A stretch of 64,000 bases of DNA from Chloracidobacterium sp. (GTDB lineage Bacteria > Acidobacteriota > Blastocatellia > Pyrinomonadales > Pyrinomonadaceae). Below are positions 1 to 7,413 of this stretch, in pieces; position 1 is the stretch's first letter, and each line of letters starts with the position of its first letter. The DNA lies in NCBI GenBank assembly GCA_016706275.1, contig JADJJY010000001.1, positions 1,364,001-1,428,000 on the forward strand, written 5' to 3'. The position numbers and the translations under genes were made by a program. Under the pieces are notes generated by a model, which saw only the letters and a list, made by a program, of their open reading frames with translations, was not told where the DNA came from and searched no databases.

Positions 1-95
1 ATAGATTTATCAGCCTGAGCCACAACACCGTCCGCGGAGCTGCGGGCTGTGCGGTGTTAAATGCGGAGTTGCTGATCGCAAAAAATTTGATCTGA
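1..95 (+). CDS. asd: Aspartate-semialdehyde dehydrogenase, C-terminal fragment (enters from left edge)
   Basis: Frame 3 is open from the window edge to a TGA at 93-95 and gives 30 residues. They include SLSHNTVRGAAGCAVLNAEL, which resembles the conserved C-terminal helix of archaeal/yeast-type aspartate-semialdehyde dehydrogenase (aspartyl phosphate to semialdehyde; Lys, Thr, Met and diaminopimelate synthesis). The RGAAG...NAELL pattern is seen directly; the assignment rests on recall of the family tail only. The AI-2E permease begins 2 nt after the stop, so the two may be co-transcribed. Confidence 0.65.
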   Translation, partial: RFISLSHNTVRGAAGCAVLNAELLIAKNLI

Positions 96-96
96 A

Positions 97-1182
97 ATGT
101 CGAAACCCTTGAATAGCGACAAAAGCTACATCAGTCGAGTGCTGATCGCAGTGGCGGTGGTTTGTTTGGTCGTACTTGGTTTGGCACTCTTCTATTTTAC
201 TTTTGACATAATTTTACTGATATTCGCGGCGGCTTTGCTCGCAATATTTTTGCGCGGGCTCGCTGATATTCTGCGGAAATGGATACCGATCGGCGAGGGC
301 TGGCTGGTCTTGGCCGTGGCGGTGCTGTTAGTTTTCATTATTGCGGGAGCGGTCGCATTGCTTGCTCCAAGCGTGGCCGAGCAGGTGCGTGTTTTGCGGG
401 TGGAGATACCAAGATCGGCGCAGAATGCGGGGCAGTATTTGTCGCAGTTTAGCTGGGGTCAGACCCTGATCGCACAGTTGCCGAGCGCCGATGACGTGAT
501 GACAAAACTCGATGCGGCGAGCGTTATGACGAGTGTCGGCGGGTTCTTTTCATCAACGGCAGGTGCGATCGGAAATATTTTTGTGACGATATTGCTCGCG
601 ATTTACCTAGCGAGCGAACCGCGGTTTTATTCAGAGGGATTTACGCGGTTCTTTCCAGTAGAAAAGCGAAAGCGTGTTAGCGAAGTTCTCGATGCAATAT
701 ACGAGACGCTACGTTGGTGGCTGATCGGCAAGGTCGGGTCGATGATATTTATCGGTGTGCTGACGTGGATCGGGCTGTCGATATTGGGCGTGCCGCTGGC
801 GTTGACGCTCGGGCTGATCGCGGGGTTGTTGTCGTTCATACCAAATTTCGGCCCGATACTGTCGGCGATACCGGCGATACTGCTGGCGTTCATCGACAGT
901 CCGATCAGCGCGTTGTACGTGCTCGGGCTGTACGGTGGAGTTCAGGTTATCGAATCAAACGTCGTCACCCCCATCATCGAACGCAAAACCGTCGAACTCG
1001 CACCAGCTCTGACGATTATCTTTCAACTCGCCCTCGGAGCCGTGATCGGCGGCCTCGGCCTCGTCCTTGCGACACCGCTGCTGGCGATGGTCGTCGTGAT
1101 CGTCAAGATGGTCTATTTTGAGGACGTTCTGGGCGATAAAATAGTTCCGCTCGAGGCTTTCGCGGAGGAGAGCCCTGCATAA
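97..1182 (+). CDS. AI-2E family transporter (PF01594-type permease)
   Basis: This 361-residue polytopic inner-membrane protein has two hydrophobic helices at about 14-50, another at 68-92, a soluble segment near 95-150, and a cluster of helices from about 155 to 345. The family-typical segments PNFGPILSAIP and VIESNVVTPIIERKTV near the C-terminus support the call. Members include the E. coli TqsA AI-2 exporter and Na+/H+ antiporters, so the substrate cannot be told from sequence. The ATG has no strong Shine-Dalgarno. The next gene, purB, starts 4 nt after the stop, so the two are probably co-transcribed, although I see no functional link. Confidence 0.85.
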   Translation: MSKPLNSDKSYISRVLIAVAVVCLVVLGLALFYFTFDIILLIFAAALLAIFLRGLADILRKWIPIGEGWLVLAVAVLLVFIIAGAVALLAPSVAEQVRVLRVEIPRSAQNAGQYLSQFSWGQTLIAQLPSADDVMTKLDAASVMTSVGGFFSSTAGAIGNIFVTILLAIYLASEPRFYSEGFTRFFPVEKRKRVSEVLDAIYETLRWWLIGKVGSMIFIGVLTWIGLSILGVPLALTLGLIAGLLSFIPNFGPILSAIPAILLAFIDSPISALYVLGLYGGVQVIESNVVTPIIERKTVELAPALTIIFQLALGAVIGGLGLVLATPLLAMVVVIVKMVYFEDVLGDKIVPLEAFAEESPA

Positions 1183-1186
1183 ATTT

Positions 1187-2479
1187 ATGATCGAAAGATA
1201 CACATTGCCCGAAATGGGCGCCGTTTGGTCGCTCCACAACAAATTTCAAAAATGGCTCGATGTCGAGATCGCGGTTTGCGAAGTGCATGCCGAGGACGGC
1301 ACGATTCCTGCGGAAGCTCTCGCCGAGATCAAAGCAAAAGCTGCCTTTACGGTCGACCGGGTAAATGAGATCGAAAAGACGGCCGACCATGACGTGATCG
1401 CTTTTACGACGAATTTGGCTGAGAACATCGGCCCGGCGTCGCGGTTTGTGCATTATGGGCTGACTTCGAGCGATGTTGTGGATACGGCAAATGCTTTGTT
1501 ATTGAGGGATGCATGCGATCTGCTGTTGGCTAAGACCGATGCATTGCTCGAAGTTTTGAAACGCCGGGCGTTCGAGTTCAAGGACACCCCGCAGATCGGC
1601 CGCACTCATGGCATACACGCCGAGCCTACATCGTTTGGGCTGGTTTGGGCACTTTGGTATTCGGAAACCACGAGGAACCGTGAGCGGCTCTTAAAAGCCA
1701 AGGAACAGATCGCTGTGGGCAAGATCAGCGGAGCGGTGGGTGCGTTTGCCCATCTTGCTCCGGACGTTGAGGAACGGGTTTGTGCAAAATTAGGCTTGAA
1801 AGCGGCCGACGTTTCGACGCAGGTTATCCAGCGTGACCGATATGCGGAATATCTTTGCACGCTTGGCATTGTTGCTTCGACGCTTGAAAAGATCGCTCTT
1901 CAAGTAAGGCATTGGCAGCGGACGGAGGTTCGTGAGGCTCAAGAGGCTTTTAAGAAAGGGCAGAAGGGCTCATCGGCGATGCCGCATAAACGCAATCCTA
2001 TCCTTTCAGAGCGTATCTGCGGCATGGCTCGTACTGTCCGCGCAAATTCGATCGTTGGGCTCGAGAACGTTGCTCTGTGGCACGAGCGCGATATTTCGCA
2101 TTCGTCGGCCGAACGCATCGTCCTGCCCGATTCGAGCGCGACGCTCGATTATATTCTTGCCAAAACCACATCGCTGCTCGACACGCTCGTCGTCTATCCC
2201 GAAAACATGCTCAAAAATCTTGAGATTACGCGCGGGCTCGTTTTCAGCGGACAATTACTGCTTGCTCTGACGCAAAAAGGCGTGACACGCGAGGATGCGT
2301 ATGCATGGACGCAACGCAACGCGATGAAGGTCTGGGACGAGGGCGGTGATTATCAGGAGCTGATAAAAACGGACGCGGACATCTCGTCGCATTTATCGCA
2401 CGAAGAGATAGCCCGCGTCTTTGATCTGAAGCATTATCTACGCAATGTAGATACAGTGTTTGACCGCGTCTTTAGTTAG
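1187..2479 (+). CDS. purB: Adenylosuccinate lyase
   Basis: This cytoplasmic fumarase/aspartase-superfamily enzyme cleaves fumarate from SAICAR and from adenylosuccinate in purine synthesis. The protein is 430 residues, normal for the bacterial family. The signature loop SSAMPHKRNPI is near residue 264, with upstream landmarks TSSDVVDTANALLL and GRTHGIHAEPTSFG, whose histidines are active-site residues in the family. It ends in a 4-nt overlap with the convergent DUF4870-like gene (shared TTAG). purS and purQ follow about 1 kb later on the same strand, so purine genes are clustered but interrupted. Confidence 0.96.
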   Translation: MIERYTLPEMGAVWSLHNKFQKWLDVEIAVCEVHAEDGTIPAEALAEIKAKAAFTVDRVNEIEKTADHDVIAFTTNLAENIGPASRFVHYGLTSSDVVDTANALLLRDACDLLLAKTDALLEVLKRRAFEFKDTPQIGRTHGIHAEPTSFGLVWALWYSETTRNRERLLKAKEQIAVGKISGAVGAFAHLAPDVEERVCAKLGLKAADVSTQVIQRDRYAEYLCTLGIVASTLEKIALQVRHWQRTEVREAQEAFKKGQKGSSAMPHKRNPILSERICGMARTVRANSIVGLENVALWHERDISHSSAERIVLPDSSATLDYILAKTTSLLDTLVVYPENMLKNLEITRGLVFSGQLLLALTQKGVTREDAYAWTQRNAMKVWDEGGDYQELIKTDADISSHLSHEEIARVFDLKHYLRNVDTVFDRVFS

Positions 2480-2880
2480 TTTGACCATTTATCGGCCAAG
2501 TTGCCGATGATCGGGAGCTTAAAGATCTGGCCCTGAAAACCCTTGATGCAGCTTATGATCAGCCCAATAACGAGCAACAGGATAACCAGCAGAAAGATGA
2601 CATAAGCGATGATCGCCAAAAATGCCAAGGCCGGCACATCAGCTGCTCCTGCGACAACCATAATGACCGCGCCGACAACCATCATGACGATATACGCCAC
2701 GATCATCGAGGCTGACAGCATCAGCGACTGAAACGCATGAAAACGTGGCAGTTTGTTTGTCTTGTCAGTGGCGATGATGCCGATGCTGACGATGAGATGG
2801 CAAAGGCATATAGGTAAATATGCCAAGCCAGCAGCTACGTTTTGATCCAGTCCGAAGACCGATTTTCCTGAGTTATCCAT
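2476..2880 (-). CDS. DUF4870-like small membrane protein, copy 1
   Basis: This 134-residue protein has a short polar N-terminus (MDNSGKSVFGLDQN), a hydrophobic segment at about 14-36, a polar TDKTNKLPRFHAFQS loop, two long hydrophobic stretches (about 52-80 and 83-112) and the tail KLPIIGNLADKWSN. This arrangement fits DUF4870/Tic20-like proteins. A GGAGAAC ribosome-binding site stands 5 nt before the ATG. The adjacent upstream gene is clearly a paralogue, sharing both termini and the TDKTNKL..F.AFQS loop. No function is known; the conserved loop may face the cytoplasm. It overlaps the purB stop codon by 4 nt. Confidence 0.75.
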   Translation of the reverse strand: MDNSGKSVFGLDQNVAAGLAYLPICLCHLIVSIGIIATDKTNKLPRFHAFQSLMLSASMIVAYIVMMVVGAVIMVVAGAADVPALAFLAIIAYVIFLLVILLLVIGLIISCIKGFQGQIFKLPIIGNLADKWSN

Positions 2881-2961
2881 ATTTGTTCTCCGTAATAGCT
2901 CTAAAGGGCCGTTGGCACTGTTCTTAACAACAGAACCAAAGACCCTGACTGAAAGGGAAGA

Positions 2962-3345
2962 TTAGTTTGACCAGTTGTCAGCCATTCCACCGATGATCGG
3001 CAGTTTGAACTGTTTGCCCATAAAGCCCTGGATACAACCGATGATCATCCCGATCAAAAATATAAAGAAAGCGGCTATATAGACCAAAAAGCCAAGTATT
3101 GCGAGTGCTCCAATATTTGCAGCTGCTCCAACGCCAATGATCGCTATACCGGCGACATATCCGACGATAAGAAAAGCCGTCAGCAACAGTGACTGAAACG
3201 CCGAAAAACGGGCCAGTTTGTTGGTTTTGTCGGTAACAATAATAATAATGCTCATAATGAGGCTGACGCCGCAAATCGGTAGATACGCGAGTCCCGCAGC
3301 CACATTTGTGTCTAGCCCAAGGGCGGATTTTCCAGAATTTTCCAT
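2962..3345 (-). CDS. DUF4870-like small membrane protein, copy 2
   Basis: This 127-residue tandem paralogue of the downstream gene keeps the N-terminus (SGKSALGLDTNVAAGLAYLP), the TDKTNKLARFSAFQS loop and the C-terminus FKLPIIGGMADNWSN, but the third hydrophobic segment has diverged and is shorter. A GGAGAAC ribosome-binding site precedes the ATG. The two genes lie 81 nt apart and are probably one transcript divergent from purS. Function is unknown. Conservation at the termini and loop with drift in the membrane helices suggests the soluble parts carry the role. Confidence 0.75.
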   Translation of the reverse strand: MENSGKSALGLDTNVAAGLAYLPICGVSLIMSIIIIVTDKTNKLARFSAFQSLLLTAFLIVGYVAGIAIIGVGAAANIGALAILGFLVYIAAFFIFLIGMIIGCIQGFMGKQFKLPIIGGMADNWSN

Positions 3346-3493
3346 GGTCTTTTAAAGTTCTCCTTTGAAATAAATTTGAATTGGAAACGATTGCTTGTCG
3401 AAATTAACGTGAAATCTACCATAAGACTTTGATAAATACAAGAAACTGCGTCAGAATCTAAAATTTATTTCGGTCCAATATTTGGTGCAATAC

Positions 3494-3739
3494 ATGAAAG
3501 CATTAGTTTATGTCACGCTAAAACCGAGTGTGCTCGATCCACAGGGAAAGGCTATCCACCATTCGGTCGAATCACTCGGGTACAAAAATATCAACGACAT
3601 CCGCCAGGGAAAGTTCTTTGAGATCGCTCTCGACCCGTCGGTTTCTGAGGCAGATGCCCGTGATGCTGTTGAACGCATCGCCAAGGATGTTCTTGCAAAT
3701 CCTGTCATCGAGGATTACAGAGTGGAGATCTCGCAATGA
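3494..3739 (+). CDS. purS: Phosphoribosylformylglycinamidine synthase subunit PurS
   Basis: This small (81-residue) subunit bridges PurL and PurQ in the three-part FGAM synthase. MKALVYVTLKPSVLDPQGKA and the LGYKNINDIRQGKFFEI core are typical. The ATG at 3494 was chosen because it matches the family N-terminus; in-frame TTG and GTG codons lie 12 and 9 nt upstream, and no clear Shine-Dalgarno separates them. The gene overlaps purQ by 4 nt (ATGA), implying translational coupling. No purL follows in this window. Confidence 0.93.
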   Translation: MKALVYVTLKPSVLDPQGKAIHHSVESLGYKNINDIRQGKFFEIALDPSVSEADARDAVERIAKDVLANPVIEDYRVEISQ

Positions 3740-4440
3740 AATTTGGCGTAGTAGTTTTCCCTGGTTCCAATTGCGACCACGACGCTTATCACGTTGTTTC
3801 AAAACACGTCGGGCAGCCCGTCGATTTTATCTGGCATAAGGAAACTGACCTTAGCGGCTTTGATGCGATCATTATTCCGGGTGGCTTTTCGTACGGTGAT
3901 TATCTGCGTGCAGGAGCCCTAGCGAGGTTTTCGCCTGTGATGGAATCGGTCAAACGCTTTGCTGCCGATGGCGGGTTTGTTTTCGGGATATGCAACGGTT
4001 TTCAGATCCTGTGCGAGAGCGGGCTGCTGCCAGGGGCGTTGCGTCGAAACGCGGGGCTGCATTTTGTGTGCAAGCACGTAAATCTCAGGGTGGAGAACAG
4101 CAATATGCCGTTCACGACCGAGGTGGAGCACGACAAGGTGCTTTCTATCCCGATCGCACACGCCGAAGGGAATTACACCTGCGACGACGAGACATACAAT
4201 TCGCTTGAAGAAAACGGCCAGATCATTTTTCGCTATTGCGATGAAGATGGTGAGGTCACTGACGAGTCCAACCCAAACGGGGCAAGATCTAACATCGCCG
4301 GTATCTCTAATCTAAACCGCAACGTTCTCGGCATGATGCCGCATCCGGAGCGGGCTTGCGAAGAGCTGCTCGGTTCAAACGACGGCCGTGATATTTTCCG
4401 CTCGCTGACAAAAGCGATCGAGCTGCGACAAGCGGCTTAA
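3736..4440 (+). CDS. purQ: Phosphoribosylformylglycinamidine synthase subunit PurQ (glutaminase)
   Basis: This class I glutamine amidotransferase supplies ammonia for FGAR to FGAM conversion. The protein is 234 residues. The nucleophile elbow GICNGFQIL carries the catalytic cysteine, PGGFSYGDYLRAGA matches the family oxyanion region, and MMPHPERACE holds the catalytic His/Glu. It is translationally coupled to purS and followed 10 nt later by a strong intrinsic terminator, so the purSQ transcript ends here and the synthetase subunit PurL must be encoded elsewhere. Confidence 0.96.
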   Translation: MKFGVVVFPGSNCDHDAYHVVSKHVGQPVDFIWHKETDLSGFDAIIIPGGFSYGDYLRAGALARFSPVMESVKRFAADGGFVFGICNGFQILCESGLLPGALRRNAGLHFVCKHVNLRVENSNMPFTTEVEHDKVLSIPIAHAEGNYTCDDETYNSLEENGQIIFRYCDEDGEVTDESNPNGARSNIAGISNLNRNVLGMMPHPERACEELLGSNDGRDIFRSLTKAIELRQAA

Positions 4441-4450
4441 CACTTCAACA

Positions 4451-4478
4451 AAAAAGGCTGCCTCAGAGCAGCCTTTTT
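4451..4478 (+). terminator. Intrinsic terminator after purQ
   Basis: An 11-bp perfect stem (AAAAAGGCTGC / GCAGCCTTTTT) with a 6-nt loop ends in a T-run, 10 nt after the purQ stop. The A-run on the 5' side lets it work in both directions, so it may also stop minus-strand transcription. Confidence 0.9.
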
Positions 4479-4498
4479 CAGATCAATACGTTTCCAAC

Positions 4499-4539
4499 AA
4501 TTATTAATTAGTAATTCATAAATTAATAATTATTAATTT
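4499..4539. repeat. AT-rich heptad-periodic palindrome
   Basis: Degenerate 7-nt units (attatta, attagta, attcata, aattaat, aattatt) make a nearly pure A/T block with internal dyad symmetry. It sits between the purQ terminator and the end of the convergent secreted-protein gene. It belongs to the dispersed heptad class described in the findings. Confidence 0.6.
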
Positions 4540-4543
4540 CAAA

Positions 4544-5389
4544 CTAATCTTTTTCAGAGATCATGTTGATGCGGACCCCGCCGTTTGTTGTCATGATACG
4601 GACCAGCGGGCCGCCGCCGTTTAGGTCGGTGTTGACGCGGGTCTTTCGCTGATAATACTTGTTGTCGTCGCTTTTCTCAGGCTGGAGGCCGACGATGTCG
4701 CTTGTAAATCCACCGTTGGTCGTTCCGGCTTCTACACGGGCGGCAAAGTTCTCAGGTACGATTATGTTAACGCCGCCGTTGGTGGTCTGGACATCTAGTC
4801 CCGTTCCTTTCCACGAAGATCCGACAAGCCTGACATTTATGCCACCGTTGGTCGTGCGGCCCTTGACCGTACCGGCTACGCCGTCAAGATTGACGCCGCC
4901 GTTCATCGTTGTAAAGTTGATCGACCCGTCAACTCCTTTCACAGACAAACCGCCGTTGTGAGCCGTCAGATCGACATTTGATGCACGCGGCACGCTGATC
5001 TCGTACGAAACGGACCAGCCTTTGTCACCGGATGAATTTTCGGCTTGGATCGTTCCCGACGTGCTGATCTTGATATTGCTTGCGATGCTCTTAGCAGCGT
5101 CATCAGTCTTACCCCAAGTTTGCACGCAAGCACGAATAAGCACATCAGAGCGGTTTTCGCCGCGGATGCTGATGCCGCCGTTTTGACGGCCATCGACGCT
5201 GATCGATCCGTCACCCGGGGCGGTCATTTCGCGAAGCTCTTTGAACGACACATTGTCGCCGTTTGACCAGTTGTCGTTGTCACAAAAGCCTTTGGCGGTG
5301 TTGCCGAAAGCGGAAACTGCTCCGATGCCAAGGATGAGTGTCAGCAAAGCGACGGTAAGAAGGGGTAGATTGCGGAATTTGGTCGTCAT
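4544..5389 (-). CDS. Secreted DUF4097-like beta-repeat protein
   Basis: This 281-residue protein has a clear signal peptide (hydrophobic core LLTVALLTLILGIGAV, cleavage near SAFG). The mature part is a series of short beta repeats built around T(T/M)NGG(V/I) (TTMNGGVNL, RTTNGGINV, TTNGGVNI, GTTNGGFTS, MTTNGGVRI). This is the pattern of DUF4097 / putative adhesin beta-strand domains, expected to form a right-handed parallel beta solenoid. The location is probably periplasmic or surface. Function is unknown. A long stem-loop separates it from the upstream GHMP kinase gene, so it probably has its own promoter. Confidence 0.75.
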   Translation of the reverse strand: MTTKFRNLPLLTVALLTLILGIGAVSAFGNTAKGFCDNDNWSNGDNVSFKELREMTAPGDGSISVDGRQNGGISIRGENRSDVLIRACVQTWGKTDDAAKSIASNIKISTSGTIQAENSSGDKGWSVSYEISVPRASNVDLTAHNGGLSVKGVDGSINFTTMNGGVNLDGVAGTVKGRTTNGGINVRLVGSSWKGTGLDVQTTNGGVNIIVPENFAARVEAGTTNGGFTSDIVGLQPEKSDDNKYYQRKTRVNTDLNGGGPLVRIMTTNGGVRINMISEKD

Positions 5390-5392
5390 GAT

Positions 5393-5463
5393 AAAAAAGC
5401 CTCCAGAATATTTTGGTTAAGAAAATGTCTTTTCTATAACCAAAACACCATGGAGGCGTTTTT
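5393..5463 (-). terminator. Long stem-loop terminator between GHMP kinase and DUF4097 genes
   Basis: Two nested stems are visible: an outer GCCTCCA / TGGAGGC (5399-5405 with 5451-5457) flanked by A- and T-runs, and an inner TTTTGGTT / AACCAAAA (5411-5418 with 5438-5445). On the minus strand it ends in a T-run directly before the next gene, so it should terminate the GHMP kinase transcript. Confidence 0.75.
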
Positions 5464-5482
5464 CGTGACAAATATGATTTGT

Positions 5483-6493
5483 TTATGGTGTAACGTTGAC
5501 CGTCAAACCATCCGTGTTTAGCTTCCAGTCGAGAATTTTGGCACCGTCCTGGGCAGCAACCGCCGCCTCGACATCGCTGCGGCGTCCGTCTTCGCAATAA
5601 AATGCGATGCATCCGCCGCCGCCGGCACCGCAGACTTTTGCGGCGATTGCTCCGTTGGCGATCGCGGTGTCGATCAGATGATCCATTTGTGGGGTCGTTA
5701 TATTTGGCGAAAGCTGTTTTCGCTGCGGTTGTGCTTTTACGAGGATCTCGCCGACCGCGTCCCAGTCATTTGCGAGGAGCGCGGTACGCATATCTAGCGA
5801 CGTGTCGCGGATGCCGTCAAACAGATCAAAAAGCTCTTTGTCACCGTCGATGTGACGTTTTGTCAGTTCCCAGTTGTTCGTGCCGGAGTTGCGCGGCTCG
5901 CCGGTGTAACAGACGGCGATGCGACGTTCGAGCGTGGCGACGTCGATGTCAAGAGCCTCGCGTTCCATGCCCGCCGGGCTGAAATGGATACATGCGACTC
6001 CCCCGTACTGCGCCGAATAATAATCCTGATAACCGGTAGGGACTTTGATCACCTGACACTCGACAGCCGCCGCGATCGGGATAAATCGGTCGGGCGTGTA
6101 GCGGTCGCCGACGAGTTTGTTTAGAGCGCCGATGCAGGCAATATTGAGCGTTGACGAACCTGCAAGTCCGGCACCCGCGGGAGCTTCGGATTCGGTCGTC
6201 ATGTGAAAGCCAGTCGTGGGGCGAAAGAAGTAGACGAGCTTTGACAGCAATTCAAGCCGTGGCTCGTCCTTGAGGCTGGTGATGTCGGCGACTGTTGTTT
6301 CGAAGCGCTGTTTCTGGTCGATCGATTCGAGAATTATGCGGTTGTCGTCGCGCGTTTCGATACGGCAATGTGCCAGCATCGAGACTGCAAAATTTACGGT
6401 CGCGGCCCCTTCGTGAAAAAGGAACAGCGGCGGAATATCAATTGTGCCGCCGGCCAGATCGACGCGTGTCGGGGCGGATGATTCGATTATCAT
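5483..6493 (-). CDS. GHMP-family sugar kinase (HddA-like)
   Basis: This 336-residue cytoplasmic kinase opens with the sugar-kinase motif SAPTRVDLAGGTIDIPP. The ATP-binding GHMP loop EAPAGAGLAGSSTLNIA is near residues 102-118, and a C-terminal KVCGAGGGGCIAF corresponds to GHMP motif 3. The closest known types are D-glycero-D-manno-heptose 7-phosphate kinase and related sugar-1-kinases, which make nucleotide-sugar precursors of surface polysaccharide. The exact substrate is not determinable. Its own terminator follows. Just upstream lie a TCAGTAG heptad array and part of a dispersed element. Confidence 0.82.
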   Translation of the reverse strand: MIIESSAPTRVDLAGGTIDIPPLFLFHEGAATVNFAVSMLAHCRIETRDDNRIILESIDQKQRFETTVADITSLKDEPRLELLSKLVYFFRPTTGFHMTTESEAPAGAGLAGSSTLNIACIGALNKLVGDRYTPDRFIPIAAAVECQVIKVPTGYQDYYSAQYGGVACIHFSPAGMEREALDIDVATLERRIAVCYTGEPRNSGTNNWELTKRHIDGDKELFDLFDGIRDTSLDMRTALLANDWDAVGEILVKAQPQRKQLSPNITTPQMDHLIDTAIANGAIAAKVCGAGGGGCIAFYCEDGRRSDVEAAVAAQDGAKILDWKLNTDGLTVNVTP

Positions 6494-6501
6494 GTTCGGT
6501 T

Positions 6502-6522
6502 GTCAGTAGTCAGTAGTCAGTC
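6502..6522. repeat. Heptad array (gtcagta)3 upstream of the GHMP kinase
   Basis: Three tandem 7-nt units (gtcagta, gtcagta, gtcagtc) lie in the 41-bp gap between the DedA stop and the GHMP kinase start, within 10 nt of the start codon. Confidence 0.8.
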
Positions 6523-6530
6523 GGAGCCCA

Positions 6531-6554
6531 GTCGCTATCGCTCCCGGTTCTGAC
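6531..6554. repeat. Dispersed 24-bp element, single arm, supplying the DedA stop codon
   Basis: This resembles the right arm of the inverted repeat at 28343-28418: both end in cggttctgac after a cgct(a/c) block. On the minus strand it encodes the last DedA residues (GQNRER) and the TAG stop. Confidence 0.6.
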
Positions 6555-7281
6555 CCTCTTCTCCTTTACCTTTCTTCTCCACTTCTTCCTTGTTCGGTTC
6601 GCGGGTGAGGTGGAGGCGTTCGCCAAGGTCTTGGAGCGTTATCTTTCCGATATCTTCGACGGCCTGTAGTTTCTCCTCGATCTTATGGATCGTTTCGGGG
6701 TTGGCCGCCTCGACGCGTTCGGAGAGCCAATATCGTTCTATTACGTAGAAAACGATGATCCCGATCATCACGACGAAGAATAATACGAAACCGACCTGCT
6801 TAAAGTCGCCGATCATCGACGTGATCGCACCACTAAAGAAATATCCGATGCCCGAGAGGAACAGCACCCACAAAAAGCAGCTTATTGAACTAAGCCATAG
6901 AAAACGCAAAAAGGGCATTTTCCCGACGCCGTAAAACACACACATCGCGACGCGGATGCCGTAAATGTACTTTGAGATGATCATCGCCGATCCGCCAAAT
7001 TTCTCAATTATTTTCTCAACACGCGGTTGGGCGACCTGGTAAAAGCGATAATCCTTAGCGTTTTGGTGAAAAATGCGGCCGATCCCGTAACCCGCACAAT
7101 CACCAACGATCCCGCCCAGCGTACCCGCGATCAAGAGTTTGAGAAACCCCCAATTTCCAAAAAGCCCGCCGTGGGCCATCGTGCCTGAAATGAGCAGGGT
7201 AATATCGCCCTCGACCGTGCACAACGCAAAAACTGCGTAAATACCGTACTGAGCTATTAGATCGTAAAGTTGCTGATCCAT
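6535..7281 (-). CDS. DedA family membrane protein
   Basis: This 248-residue inner-membrane protein of the DedA/VTT (SNARE-associated) family has members implicated in undecaprenyl-phosphate or phospholipid translocation. Landmarks are EGDITLLISGTMAHGG, the GGIVGDCAGYGIGR block, and FGGSAMIISKYIYGIR with the typical arginine. The start at 7281 (MDQQLYDLIAQYG) fits the family; a longer reading to 7593 adds 104 residues of unrelated composition and runs into the divergent ketosynthase. The C-terminus is a charged tail of about 55 residues rich in Lys/Glu, whose last residues come from a dispersed repeat. Confidence 0.88.
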   Translation of the reverse strand: MDQQLYDLIAQYGIYAVFALCTVEGDITLLISGTMAHGGLFGNWGFLKLLIAGTLGGIVGDCAGYGIGRIFHQNAKDYRFYQVAQPRVEKIIEKFGGSAMIISKYIYGIRVAMCVFYGVGKMPFLRFLWLSSISCFLWVLFLSGIGYFFSGAITSMIGDFKQVGFVLFFVVMIGIIVFYVIERYWLSERVEAANPETIHKIEEKLQAVEDIGKITLQDLGERLHLTREPNKEEVEKKGKGEEGQNRER

Positions 7282-7413
7282 ATTACAGAGGCGAAATAAT
7301 GCCGGGCCGACTGGCGGACTGCACACAAAAGAGTAACTTTCATGGCGGATACAGTCAATTAACGAGGTTTCGATGTTATGCTCGAAATACAGGTTAACAA
7401 GGGGAATATCTAA

